Notes: generated from the sequence alone by a model not told the origin. A DNA stretch of 13,493 nucleotides from Anaerolineales bacterium UBA3905 (GCA_002391565.1 DGFH01000383.1:1-13493), one strand, 5' to 3'; positions 5,021 through 13,256 are shown, counted from the stretch's first letter. Made by a program: numbers and translations.

Positions 5021-7462
5021 CTATTTCTTTTCGTTCGGCGGCGCCAGGGTGTGTGGATCGACAGCCTTGCGCTGTAGCCGTTGCACCCACGCACGCCGCC
5101 ATGCCTTCCAGAATAGCCTTTCAAGCTGGCGCCAGGTTTGCCAGAGCGCAGGCGGCTGCGCTGCCGTTTCGACGACCGGGACGGCGCCGCTGAAGCGATA
5201 GCGCACGTAGGAGTCCGTCACTGTGCGGACATACGGTTCGGCCTCGGGCAGGGCGCTGCTCAACGTGCGGGCGTGTTCGTGGGGCGTGTGGCTGGCGCGA
5301 ATCGGCAGCCCCAGCCGCTGTGACCAGCGCTCCAGGCGCTCATACACTTGCAACGGCAGATCGGCGGTGAAGAGCGTCGGGCCATTGCTACGCACGCGCC
5401 AGATCAACAAGGCGCCAATGGGGATGACCACGGCGAGCGCCAGAAGCACCAGCCACCATGCCATCAGCGGCGAATTGGCCGTAGCATTTTCTTGTCCCTC
5501 TAGCAACTCTTCACCGGTGAATTGCGGCGGAAGCTCGTTTTGTCCTGGCGGCGGCGTCGGCTGGGCGCCGGGCGCACCGGCTTCAGGCGTTGGCTCCGTT
5601 GGCTGCTGATTGGTGGTCACCTGGGCAGCGTCTTCTCCGGTGGGTCGCTCAAGCGGGCTTTCTCCGGCGGTTGGCTCGAATTCGATCCAGCCGTATTCTG
5701 GAAAGAACACCTCAACCCAGGTGTGTGCGTCGCGTTCGGTGACGAAATAGGCGCCGCTCTCCTCATCGAACGTGCCTTCGGCGTAACCACTGGCCGTGCG
5801 CGCTGGCACCCCGACGACGCGCAGCATCATTGCCATCGCTGTGGCGTAATAGTCACAGTAGCCCTCCTGAAGGTCGAAGAGAAAGTATTCAAGCGGGTCG
5901 CGTCCTGCAGGCGGCGCCGGAATGGCGTCGTTGTAGGGTATCGTGCGAAGGTAGGTTTCGATCGCTTTTGCCTTGGCGTAGGGCGTGGTGGCGTCGACAG
6001 TGAGTTGACGCGCAAGTTCGGCCACGCTGGCCGGGAAATCTTCGGGCAACTGGACAAAGCGATCGAGTATCTCCGGTGGATAGTTCTGACTGGCGTTCTC
6101 CAGGTCGCGCACAGTGGCATCGGTGGCGGCGCTGACCAGGACATAACGATCGCCATTGACCAGCTCGCGATTGGTGCGCAGCATGGTGAATTCAACGGGC
6201 AGCGCTTCGGCAGGTGCGCCGGCGGCTGGGATCGGCGTGGCGCCGGCCTGGGTGCGCACCTGCGCCTCCAGTTGCACAGTGGCCTGCGCCACGTCGGGCA
6301 TGCCAAAAAGCATCGTCCCCACCGGCGCCAGAAGTGTAATCGTCTGGCTGATGGCGGTGCGGGCGCGCCAGCTGGCAATCGGCGCAATCTCGCCCGGTGC
6401 AAAACGTTGCACTTCCTCAGCCGTGTTGAACCAGCGGCCGGCCTCGTAGGTGTCGAAGACAACTGCACGCCAGTAACGTGCGCGCGCTGCCTGCGCCTGA
6501 AAGACCAGTGAATCGGTTACGTTGCGTTCGCCACCCAAGGTGAGCGAGTTGCCAAAAGTAGAAGTCACTTCCGCCGGCTGCCGATTGAGACCCTGATAGA
6601 GACGCTGGACGTTTTCGGCGGTTGACTCCCAGGTCGAGTTGATCGGCGTCAGCAGCGCCCGCATCTGCGGGTTGCGCCCCAGACCGGGCAGCACCCAGGC
6701 GACCATCACCAGCAACGCTGCAAAGAGCACGCCATTGCGCAGGAAGTCCCACACGATGTCCGGCTGAAAATAGATACGTTGCTCGCGCCAGCGCAATTGC
6801 TGCTCGGATAGATTCGTGCGCACCAACAGCACCAACCCCACCAGGACAAACGCCAGCAAAAAGCCTACCGTCGAACGCGGGGCGTAGTAGGTGTTGATCA
6901 ACAATACGACGCCCGCCGGCACAACTGCGCGCCAGGTGTAGCCATACCGGAAGATCGACCAGACGCCCAGATAGGTCAACCACCAGACCAGAAAACAAAT
7001 CTCGAAGATGAAGACGTAGTTATCGGCGCTGGCGGAACGGCTCAAAGCGGCGTCCACCCAGTCGAGCAGCCGTAGCAACACGAAGTAGACGCGCGCCTGA
7101 AGTTCGCTGACGCTGGCGTTGGCGAGGAAGGGTTCGATCTGGCTGGCTGGCACAGTGCGCGCCATGGAGTAGAGAATCCAGGCTAACCCCACAAACATGC
7201 TGTGCGAGAGCGCAAAGAAGCCGTCGAAGCGACTAAATGACATCAGCAGGCCAAGCAGATACGCGCCGACAGTGATAGGAATCACCACAGCCAGGCTTTG
7301 TACGTGGCCTGCGGCATCGAGCGCCGCCGCCAGGATCAGATAGAGCAGCGCAGTCAGAATGGCGTTGAGCCAGTGACCATCCTGAAAGTAGACGCTTTCG
7401 CGGTAATGGAAGCGCCGTGTTGCGGTGGATGACGATGCACCAGGTTGCGTGAGCTGAGCCAT
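5021..7462 (-). CDS. TgpA-type membrane transglutaminase-like protein (DUF3488/DUF4129)
   Basis: The 813-residue protein has the TgpA architecture. There is a cluster of about seven hydrophobic helices in residues 33-260, an extracytoplasmic region, a transglutaminase core (about 480-600), a Pro/Thr/Gly-rich linker (about 605-650), a single helix (667-689), and a DUF4129-like cytoplasmic tail with YERLERWSQRLGL and a TPHEHA motif. The core shows GYCDYYATAMAMMLR with the catalytic cysteine C536, GVPARTASGYAEG, and DAHTWVEV with H580. The third position lies in WIEFEPT, where E596 replaces the more usual Asp. The active site should face outside the membrane and act on envelope protein or peptide, but the substrate is unknown. 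It follows the exported-protein gene by 12 nt, with AAGGA before its ATG, so the two are surely co-transcribed. The usual MoxR and DUF58 partners are absent here. Confidence 0.92.
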   Translation of the reverse strand: MAQLTQPGASSSTATRRFHYRESVYFQDGHWLNAILTALLYLILAAALDAAGHVQSLAVVIPITVGAYLLGLLMSFSRFDGFFALSHSMFVGLAWILYSMARTVPASQIEPFLANASVSELQARVYFVLLRLLDWVDAALSRSASADNYVFIFEICFLVWWLTYLGVWSIFRYGYTWRAVVPAGVVLLINTYYAPRSTVGFLLAFVLVGLVLLVRTNLSEQQLRWREQRIYFQPDIVWDFLRNGVLFAALLVMVAWVLPGLGRNPQMRALLTPINSTWESTAENVQRLYQGLNRQPAEVTSTFGNSLTLGGERNVTDSLVFQAQAARARYWRAVVFDTYEAGRWFNTAEEVQRFAPGEIAPIASWRARTAISQTITLLAPVGTMLFGMPDVAQATVQLEAQVRTQAGATPIPAAGAPAEALPVEFTMLRTNRELVNGDRYVLVSAATDATVRDLENASQNYPPEILDRFVQLPEDFPASVAELARQLTVDATTPYAKAKAIETYLRTIPYNDAIPAPPAGRDPLEYFLFDLQEGYCDYYATAMAMMLRVVGVPARTASGYAEGTFDEESGAYFVTERDAHTWVEVFFPEYGWIEFEPTAGESPLERPTGEDAAQVTTNQQPTEPTPEAGAPGAQPTPPPGQNELPPQFTGEELLEGQENATANSPLMAWWLVLLALAVVIPIGALLIWRVRSNGPTLFTADLPLQVYERLERWSQRLGLPIRASHTPHEHARTLSSALPEAEPYVRTVTDSYVRYRFSGAVPVVETAAQPPALWQTWRQLERLFWKAWRRAWVQRLQRKAVDPHTLAPPNEKK

Positions 7463-7474
7463 GAATCCTTCGTT

Positions 7475-9550
7475 CTACAAAAGACGCCACAAGAGAGCGG
7501 TTACGCCAAAGGTGGTCGTGAGCAAAGCCAGACCGGCCAGCAACAGCCGCCATGGGCTTGGCGCCGCCACTTGCACGTCCAACATTTGTGGCGGGCTGGC
7601 CACAGTGATCAACCAGCTCCGCACGGCGCCTTCCGCCCCCGGCGTCGCCAGCTCGATCAAGACCTGGCTGTCCTGCGCTAATTGACGCCACGCCTGCGCT
7701 GTCGTGCGGTAATTCGCCGCCCGCAGTCGCGCTTCCTGTGAAGCCTGCAAGTCAGCCGCCAGGTTGCCAGCATTAGCCTCGAGCTGTGCCGCCTGCCGGT
7801 CAAGTTCAGTTGCCAGGCGCTGCCACTGGTCGCCCACTGCGCGCAGATCAATAGGTTGCGACACGCGCACTTGCTGCCACAACCCGTCAGTGGTCGCCTC
7901 AAGTTGTGGTCCAAGCTGTCCCAGCAAGCTGCGCAACAGCGCCCAATCGGCTCCCGCCGGCAGTGTGTTGGCAAGGGCAACGCCGTTGCCGCCCGCCGGC
8001 AACTGCAAGGTCAGCTCGAACTGGGTCGGCGCACCATCGCCACCGACGCGCTGAAGCTGCGGATCGGTGGCGCGCGTTGCTGGCGTTGCGCGCCACGTCT
8101 CCACAATGGCATCGAAGGTGGCCTGCGCCTCGGCAGTGCGTTCATCGTCAGCCGTTGCAACGACGTGCACGGTGACGCCAGTTTCCGCCATCCTGGTAGA
8201 AACGTCCCAACGCGCAAAGAGGTTTCGATATTCGGCGGGTGGCTGCACGGTTGGCGACTGAATCAGGTCGCCAGCCAACGCCAGCGCCGTGGCGCGGTCG
8301 CCCTGTTCGATGAGTTGCACGGCCTGTTGAACGATCAACGCTGCGCGTTCCTGCGCCAGAAAATCGCTGCTACTGGCGCCGGCGGGTAGGGTCTGGAGTT
8401 GTTCGATCAACGCCAGAGCACCGGGAATATCGCCGCGCCGACGCAGATCGGCCAACATCAGCCGCAGACCTTCAACCTGCCACTGTTCGAGTTCTGCGCG
8501 GCGTGGGTCATCGACCATGATGCCAGCCAATGCCTGCCCGACCTCGACAACCATTGCCTGGGCATCTTCGACATGAGCCGTTGCGGCTACGCGCGCACGG
8601 TAGAGGGCGGCCAGCCCAGCGTGAAGATCGGACAATTCAACGGCGGTGGCGCCTGCCAGCTCCCCCTGGCGAATGCCGTCAGCATAGACCGCCGTTGCCT
8701 GCGCCAGAAAGCGCGCCTGCGCCTGATCATCGCCAAGTTGTGCGGCGGCGCCGGCGAGCATCTGGTATTGCTGTCCAAGCGCAACATACGCCTGGGGTGC
8801 ATGTCCCTGGGCTGCAGCATGCAGAGTCTGTAGCCTCCCCCACACGTCAGGCGCAACCAGCTCGAAAAGGATACGCACGGGCAGTTCCCCTTCAAAGAGC
8901 CATTGCAGTTCCCTGGCCTCACTGACAGTGTAGCGCCACGTTTCTGGCTCAATGCGCAACCAGCCAGCCGGGTCTGGCTGGGCGGCGGGACGCAGATCGA
9001 TGCGCACACTGCGTTGGCCGCGCCATTGCCGCAATCGTTCGGTAGGGTAGACGAGACGAAGCGCCGACGAATCCGGCGCGGTGCGCCTGGCGAGCAGCGT
9101 CAAATTGGTGCGACCGTTGGGAGGCGCCACGACAGTGATCGTGACCTGTCCGTCAGCGGAGGTGGTTGCGTCCACAGGCGCGCCATCCTGCGTCACCTCC
9201 CACACAAAGGGCGTGGGATTAGAGATGATGAGCGGAATAGGAAGCGCGTCCTTGCTATCGTTCCGCAGGTCATAATCAGCGACAAGACTCAGCGTCACGC
9301 CGCCCTGACCCTCATCGTCCAATGTGAGCGTAGCGACGTGCGTGTGTAAGGTGGCTGGCGTTGCGGCGCCGGGGCTGATCACAGGAAAGATGATTTCTCC
9401 GGGGATGTCGGTGGTCTGTGATAATGGTGCAGCCTGTAGGGGATGAGCGGTCAGCAACATCCCCAGCATCAGCAACAACACGTGGATACTACGGGGCAAG
9501 TAGCCCGCCGAGCAGGTGCGCCACCCAGGGAGCGAGGAAACCGCAACCAC
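7475..9550 (-). CDS. Exported, C-terminally membrane-anchored protein of unknown function
   Basis: I do not recognise a named family. With the GTG start at 9550 the product has 691 residues. It has a signal peptide with hydrophobic core HVLLLMLGMLL and a likely cut after LQAA (about 41), then a beta-rich N-terminal region to about 240. An Ala/Leu/Gln-rich helical region suggestive of TPR or coiled-coil packing follows to about 455. A mixed region comes next, then a probable coiled coil (about 585-630) and a final membrane helix with a short Arg-containing end. It should sit outside the cytoplasmic membrane. The start is uncertain: the frame is open to 9847, an ATG at 9652 overlaps the divergent gene, and a TTG at 9499 would leave a compact 24-residue signal peptide. 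AAGGAGG (9577-9571) favours a start near 9550, though its spacing is long. It is cotranscribed with the transglutaminase gene and is a likely partner or substrate of it. Confidence 0.8.
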   Translation of the reverse strand: MVAVSSLPGWRTCSAGYLPRSIHVLLLMLGMLLTAHPLQAAPLSQTTDIPGEIIFPVISPGAATPATLHTHVATLTLDDEGQGGVTLSLVADYDLRNDSKDALPIPLIISNPTPFVWEVTQDGAPVDATTSADGQVTITVVAPPNGRTNLTLLARRTAPDSSALRLVYPTERLRQWRGQRSVRIDLRPAAQPDPAGWLRIEPETWRYTVSEARELQWLFEGELPVRILFELVAPDVWGRLQTLHAAAQGHAPQAYVALGQQYQMLAGAAAQLGDDQAQARFLAQATAVYADGIRQGELAGATAVELSDLHAGLAALYRARVAATAHVEDAQAMVVEVGQALAGIMVDDPRRAELEQWQVEGLRLMLADLRRRGDIPGALALIEQLQTLPAGASSSDFLAQERAALIVQQAVQLIEQGDRATALALAGDLIQSPTVQPPAEYRNLFARWDVSTRMAETGVTVHVVATADDERTAEAQATFDAIVETWRATPATRATDPQLQRVGGDGAPTQFELTLQLPAGGNGVALANTLPAGADWALLRSLLGQLGPQLEATTDGLWQQVRVSQPIDLRAVGDQWQRLATELDRQAAQLEANAGNLAADLQASQEARLRAANYRTTAQAWRQLAQDSQVLIELATPGAEGAVRSWLITVASPPQMLDVQVAAPSPWRLLLAGLALLTTTFGVTALLWRLL

Positions 9551-9570
9551 GCGTTGGCGTCGCCACTCCT

Positions 9571-9577
9571 CCTCCTT
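9571..9577 (-). promoter_or_regulatory. Strong Shine-Dalgarno-like tract upstream of the exported-protein gene
   Basis: The minus strand reads GGAAGGAGGAGGAG here. The last GGAG (9569-9566) is 15 nt from the GTG at 9550. This is the only strong ribosome-site-like sequence near any candidate start, but the spacing is longer than ideal. Confidence 0.4.
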
Positions 9578-9636
9578 CCAACTGCCAGGAAGTTGCGTTT
9601 CCTCTCTGCTTCTGGTATCGTGAACGACGATTAATC

Positions 9637-9642
9637 GATAAT
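9637..9642 (+). promoter_or_regulatory. Possible -10 box for the 100-residue protein gene
   Basis: GATAAT matches the -10 consensus at 5 of 6 bases and sits in an AT-rich island between divergent genes, about 26 nt before the ATG at 9669. No -35 of good quality is found at the right distance, so the call is weak. Confidence 0.25.
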
Positions 9643-9668
9643 TTTTATCCATGAAATCGGGCACAATC

Positions 9669-9971
9669 ATGGTTCGCCTATTGATGCAATGGGATATCAA
9701 AATGGGGCGCGAACAGGATTTTTCTGAGTTCGTTGTGCGAGAATTCGCCCCACGTCTGATGCAGCTTGGCATCGAGCCAAGCGAGGTCTTGTATACCATG
9801 TACGGAGAAGGGCCGCAAATGCTGACGCTAGGTGCGGTCGAAAGCAAAGAAAAGTTGCAGGAAATTCTTCAAAGCACCGGCTGGAAAAAACTCCATGAAA
9901 AGTTGCTGACCTACGTCACGAACTACAGCCAAAAAGCAGTGCCGGACAACGGACGCAACTTCCAATTGTAG
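9669..9971 (+). CDS. Small conserved-looking protein, possibly a dimeric alpha-beta barrel
   Basis: The 100-residue protein begins MVRLLMQWDIKMGREQDF, then FVVREFAPRLMQLGI, LYTMYGEGPQMLTLG, and a C-terminal helix EKLQEILQSTGWKKLHEKLLTYV. The order is strand, long helix, strand, strand, helix, and the opening 'strand plus GRE' motif resembles the ferredoxin-like dimeric alpha-beta barrel (ABM/NIPSNAP-like) proteins. That assignment is inference from pattern, and no catalytic residues can be named. No signal peptide or membrane helix is present, so it should be cytoplasmic. The frame also has an ATG at 9651, but 9669 fits the fold better because it begins directly at the first strand. No good ribosome site precedes either. 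It is divergent from the exported-protein gene and probably monocistronic. Confidence 0.72.
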   Translation: MVRLLMQWDIKMGREQDFSEFVVREFAPRLMQLGIEPSEVLYTMYGEGPQMLTLGAVESKEKLQEILQSTGWKKLHEKLLTYVTNYSQKAVPDNGRNFQL

Positions 9972-10094
9972 GCGCGCCTCCTGCGTGTCGCAATCCTCTA
10001 CGCACCCCATACTGATATTGACCCGGTTTGATGGAAAGAACGGTTAAGCGCCAGCCGCCCTCGGCGCACGGAAGGTGCTCGAGCGACGGCGTTC

Positions 10095-10117
10095 AAAATT
10101 CCACCGGACTCAGGTGG
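10095..10117 (-). terminator. Weak candidate terminator downstream of the FAD oxidoreductase gene
   Basis: CCACC (10101-10105) pairs with GGTGG (10113-10117) around a 7-nt loop. On the minus strand it is followed by AATTTT. The stem is only 5 bp and lies about 165 nt past the stop codon, so confidence is low. Confidence 0.3.
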
Positions 10118-10199
10118 CCAAGAGTCGAATGGCGACGAGCAGATTGTAAATGCCTTCGATGTAGAAGAAGATCCAACTCGCACTCGACTTTCGCTTGAT

Positions 10200-10229
10200 T
10201 CTCTCTGCGTTTCTCTGCATCTCTGCGTC
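10200..10229. repeat. CTCTGC / GCAGAG short repeat cluster
   Basis: TCTCTGC occurs three times at 10202-10208, 10212-10218 and 10220-10226, with spacings of 10 and 8 nt. On the minus strand this reads as the CGCAGAG-type string seen as a dispersed intergenic repeat in various bacterial genomes, as I recall it. It is noncoding here. Confidence 0.55.
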
Positions 10230-10279
10230 AAAGCGAGGAATATCCAAACAACCATTGGCGCCGACGCCAGGGGAGTTGC

Positions 10280-11884
10280 TCAGCGGGGCGACGTTGCTGC
10301 ATAGGTGGGCCATGCCAGCACAAAGCCCAGCGTTGCTTGCAGCATCCGTTGGAAGTCTGCCAGGTGATGCGGCGTGTTGCGCACCTGGCGCGGCGTCACG
10401 CCATGATTGAGCGCAAACGCCGCTATCGCCCCTGCTGCTTCGCCGAGGTTCCACTCTACCGGATGCAACCGGTAGCAGCCGTTGGTGATGTGCGTCACGC
10501 CCAGGTTTTTGCACCCAGGCAGCAGATTTTCAACGCGCACCGGCAGCAGCGCCCCCAGCGGAATCTGAAATGGGTAACTGCTGATGTCCACGTAGGAGCG
10601 CAACGCTGTGCTGGGGTGCAGATCGATGCGATAGCTGCCGACGCCCACGCTGTCGCTAAAGGCGGCGGCACGGTCGAAGCCGGCCTGTTGCCGCTGCGCC
10701 ACGCCAACGTGGGCTTCTGTCACCGTGAACTCGGCCTGGATGCGTCGCGCCTCGCGAATGTAGATATGCTTCGCCAAACCATCGTGTGTATCCACCACAT
10801 CATGACGCAGCCGCAAGCCGGGATAACCATAGCCGCCGTCGTGGCGGGGCGCCTCAGTCTGCATCCAATAGAGAAAGGAAAGACTGAGCTGGCGGCAGGC
10901 TTCCAGGTGTTGCGCCTGCGCTTCGGCGCTGACTCCGACCAATGGCCCCTGCCAGTAATCAATCTGCGGCCAGTTGACGAGGGTGATGTCGCTGGGATAC
11001 AGACCATCCGGATAGTGCTTACGGTAGAAAATGCGGCGATAGTGCCAGAAATCCATGACGTAGGGGGCATCGGTCGGGCCGGCGAACAGGGGAAAGTGAC
11101 GTGGCGCCAGCGTGATCGGATCGACATCCACCCAACCAAACTGCTGCGCCGGCCAGAAGGGCGCCCGATAGGTGCGCCAGAAATCGTACTGCGGCGGGCG
11201 GGAGATCGTGTGATCTTCGCCGGGCAGATAGTCGAGCGCAAAGCACCAGGTCACCGCCTGCTGATCGAGCGGGTCGGGAGCGCCGGGCAGCGCGTGTAGT
11301 TCACCGGTCTGCGCCTGGCTTTCCGCGCCGATGACGTGCTCGATGCCGCCCAACGCCAGTACATCACCCAATTCCGTGGCATCAATGACATAGGGTGCTA
11401 TACAAATGATCTCCTCCCCCGTTGCATCCGCGCGCAGCGTGACGGCGGCCACGCGATCGCCGTGCATTTCCACCGCAATTGGGCGATGGTGCAACAGTAC
11501 GTCGATCTGGCAGCGCGTGCGATAAGGCGCCAACAATTCGTCAATAACGGCAAGGGCGACGCGCGGCTCGTGACAAAGCGCGCTGACAAAGCCTTGACCA
11601 GGGTTGAGGTTGACATCGTTGCGCGCCATCGCAGTCAGCGGATAGGCGCGGCGGTAGTACGCTCGAATCCTGGCGCGCAGCAGGCGGTAGGAGGCGGTGC
11701 AACCGGTCGCTTCGATCCAGGGGTGTTCGTCGGGCGGCACTGCCTGCGCCGTCAACTGCCCGCCGAGCCAGTCAGTTTCCTCGCTGAGGATCACCGTGCG
11801 CCCCAGACGGAGCGCTGCCAGCGCCGCCGCCACGCCCCCCAACCCACCGCCCACGATCAAGATGTCCGTTGTGCGTTCCTTCAT
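10280..11884 (-). CDS. FAD-dependent oxidoreductase (FAD_oxidored, PF12831-like)
   Basis: The 534-residue protein opens with a Rossmann dinucleotide motif ILIVGGGLGG (G12, G14, G17), followed by VILSEETDWLGGQLT. The acidic pair at 35-36 would contact the ribose, and the WLGGQLT turn is typical of the family. YVIDATELGDVLALGG (165-180) is a strong marker of the PF12831 group, and the C-terminal NLLPGCKNLGVTHITNGCYRLHP... region with EAAGAIAAFAL closes the FAD site. The middle (about 225-430) is rich in Trp, Tyr and His and probably shapes the substrate pocket. The substrate is unknown; family members are often annotated only as oxidoreductases or are fused to sugar-related domains. No signal peptide is apparent. 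The start is the ATG at 11884, with only a weak GCAGAG ribosome site. It is divergent from the RNA methyltransferase gene, 80 nt away. Confidence 0.9.
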   Translation of the reverse strand: MKERTTDILIVGGGLGGVAAALAALRLGRTVILSEETDWLGGQLTAQAVPPDEHPWIEATGCTASYRLLRARIRAYYRRAYPLTAMARNDVNLNPGQGFVSALCHEPRVALAVIDELLAPYRTRCQIDVLLHHRPIAVEMHGDRVAAVTLRADATGEEIICIAPYVIDATELGDVLALGGIEHVIGAESQAQTGELHALPGAPDPLDQQAVTWCFALDYLPGEDHTISRPPQYDFWRTYRAPFWPAQQFGWVDVDPITLAPRHFPLFAGPTDAPYVMDFWHYRRIFYRKHYPDGLYPSDITLVNWPQIDYWQGPLVGVSAEAQAQHLEACRQLSLSFLYWMQTEAPRHDGGYGYPGLRLRHDVVDTHDGLAKHIYIREARRIQAEFTVTEAHVGVAQRQQAGFDRAAAFSDSVGVGSYRIDLHPSTALRSYVDISSYPFQIPLGALLPVRVENLLPGCKNLGVTHITNGCYRLHPVEWNLGEAAGAIAAFALNHGVTPRQVRNTPHHLADFQRMLQATLGFVLAWPTYAATSPR

Positions 11885-11901
11885 CTCTGCGCCATGTGCG
11901 T

Positions 11902-11929
11902 TTTACAGAAGATAGGTTTTGACGATACT
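11902..11929 (+). promoter_or_regulatory. Candidate promoter for the RNA methyltransferase gene
   Basis: TTTACA (11902-11907, 5 of 6 consensus) and GATACT (11924-11929, 4 of 6) are 16 nt apart. The predicted start near 11936 gives a leader of about 29 nt to the ATG at 11965, but only about 5 nt to the ATG at 11941. Confidence 0.45.
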
Positions 11930-11964
11930 TACAGGATACCATGCACCACAGCAAGGATGCATCT

Positions 11965-13155
11965 ATGTCGCGTCGCTCCCAAACTTCATTGCTCGAACTG
12001 TTTGTTGTCACCGCGCCTGGTCTGGCGCCGCTGTGCGCCGCCGAGATACGCGCACATGCCTTGCTCGGCAGTCTTTTGTCGCCACAGGTGCAAAGCGGCG
12101 GCGTTGCTGTGCGCGGTGACCTGTCAGCGCTCTATCGCGCCAATCTGCATCTCCGCACAGCCAGCCGCGTGCTGGTGCGGTTGGGCGAATTTCACGCCGA
12201 GAACTTCACCCAATTGCGGACGCGCGCGGCGTTGCTGAGTTGGGAAACCTATCTGCAGCCGGGTGGCGCCGTCGATCTGCGCGTCACCTGTCATAAATCG
12301 CGGCTCTATCACACTGGCGCAGTCGCCGAACGGGTGGCGCAAGCCATTGGCGATCGGCTGCGCCAGCCGCCAGCACTGCACAAGTACGACGAGGAGAGCG
12401 ACGAGCCGGGCGCCCAACTGGTCGTGGTGCGATTGCTGCACGATACATGCACGATCAGCATTGACGCTTCCGGGACGTTGCTACATCGGCGCGGTTATCG
12501 ACTGGCAACGGCAAAGGCGCCGTTGCGCGAAACACTGGCCGCCGGGCTGTTGCTGGCTTCTGGTTGGGAGGCAACAGGCGCACTCCCGCCGCCACTGCTC
12601 GATCCCTTCTGCGGTTCCGGCACGATTCCCATCGAGGCGGCCATGCTGGCATTACAGCTGGCGCCGGGGCGCAATCGACATTTTGCCTTCATGAATTGGC
12701 CTGGGTTCGACGTGGCCACCTGGCAGACGCTGCTGGATGAGGCCGACGCTCATGCGCAGGCGCGCCGGGCGCAGCTTCGCGACGCCCTCCAGATTCAGGC
12801 GTCCGACCGCGATGCCGGCGCTATTGAAGCCGCGCAGGCGAATGCCCAACGCGCCGGTGTGGCGGAGGTCATTGCGTTTGCCTGTCACGCCGTCTCGGCG
12901 ATTGAACCGCCAGCTGCACCTGGCTATGTTGTCACCAACCCGCCTTACGGCCAACGCGTCCGGGGCGGCGCCGACCTGCGCAATCTCTACGCCCAGTTGG
13001 GCAAGGTGCTACGACAGCGCTGCCCAGGCTGGCATGTCACCTTGCTGAGCAGCGACCGCGCACTGTTGGGGCAGATGGGGCTGCGTCTGGACGCCAGCCT
13101 GACCTTTGTCAACGGCGGCATCGATGTGATGGTGGCGAGTGGGGTCGTGCAGTGA
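11965..13155 (+). CDS. THUMP-domain class I SAM-dependent RNA methyltransferase (RlmL-like N-terminal half)
   Basis: The 396-residue protein has an N-terminal region (about 10-150) matching the ferredoxin-like plus THUMP arrangement that binds RNA: LFVVTAPGLAPLCAAEI, the GGVAVRGD strand and the VDLRVTCHKSRLYHT segment. The LHRRGYR element follows (about 173-179), typical of the RlmL/YcbY group. The Rossmann methyltransferase domain has LLDPFCGSGTIPIEAA (about 211-226) for SAM and VVTNPPYGQRV (322-332), the NPPY motif of amino-group methylation. By homology it would make N2-methylguanine in 23S rRNA or a related RNA mark. The length fits RlmL without the RlmK half. ATG at 11965 is preferred: AAGGA (11953-11957) is 7 nt upstream and the candidate promoter also favours it. 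An in-frame ATG at 11941 would add 8 residues. Confidence 0.92.
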   Translation: MSRRSQTSLLELFVVTAPGLAPLCAAEIRAHALLGSLLSPQVQSGGVAVRGDLSALYRANLHLRTASRVLVRLGEFHAENFTQLRTRAALLSWETYLQPGGAVDLRVTCHKSRLYHTGAVAERVAQAIGDRLRQPPALHKYDEESDEPGAQLVVVRLLHDTCTISIDASGTLLHRRGYRLATAKAPLRETLAAGLLLASGWEATGALPPPLLDPFCGSGTIPIEAAMLALQLAPGRNRHFAFMNWPGFDVATWQTLLDEADAHAQARRAQLRDALQIQASDRDAGAIEAAQANAQRAGVAEVIAFACHAVSAIEPPAAPGYVVTNPPYGQRVRGGADLRNLYAQLGKVLRQRCPGWHVTLLSSDRALLGQMGLRLDASLTFVNGGIDVMVASGVVQ

Positions 13156-13218
13156 ATAGCGCCTATCCACAAGAGTGCTGCATACAAACCAGACCACGCA
13201 TTCACAACCGTTGGCATA

Positions 13219-13256
13219 TCAAAAAACTTCCTGGAAGCTCAGTGCCTCCAGGAAGT
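13219..13256 (-). terminator. Intrinsic terminator of the response regulator gene
   Basis: ACTTCCTGGA (13226-13235) and TCCAGGAAGT (13247-13256) form a perfect 10-bp stem with an 11-nt loop. On the minus strand it is followed by a run of six T. It lies 45 nt past the response regulator stop. The plus side lacks a U-tract, so it would serve the convergent methyltransferase gene only weakly. Confidence 0.85.

Larger units (their letters stand above)
9972..10279. other. Gene-free stretch with short repeats
   Basis: This 308-nt gap separates the 100-residue protein gene from the end of the FAD oxidoreductase gene. I find no convincing coding region. It holds a weak terminator-like hairpin (10095-10117) and a CTCTGC-based repeat (10200-10229), both listed separately. 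A TTGACC at 10018-10023 has no matching -10 or downstream gene. Confidence 0.6.

Noticed and set aside
5522..6511. Plus-strand open frame of 329 codons opposite the transglutaminase gene
   Set aside because: It is a shadow of the transglutaminase coding strand with no family signature and Arg/Gly-rich, unstructured composition.
10110..10514. Minus-strand frame ending in a hydrophobic stretch (FFYIEGIYNLLVAIRLLAT)
   Set aside because: Most of it overlaps the oxidoreductase gene in another frame and crosses the GCAGAG repeat. There is no ribosome site or independent start for the tail alone.
11882..11891. Ten-base match (CATCTCTGCG) between the start of the oxidoreductase gene and the repeat at 10218-10227, as if flanking repeats of a mobile unit
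   Set aside because: A single 10-mer that overlaps a start codon is weak, there is no transposase, and the oxidoreductase has ordinary composition for the window.
10337..12238. Two plus-strand open frames (10337-11299 and 11336-12238) opposite the FAD oxidoreductase
   Set aside because: Both are antisense to a gene with clear FAD motifs, and the second also runs into the methyltransferase gene out of frame.
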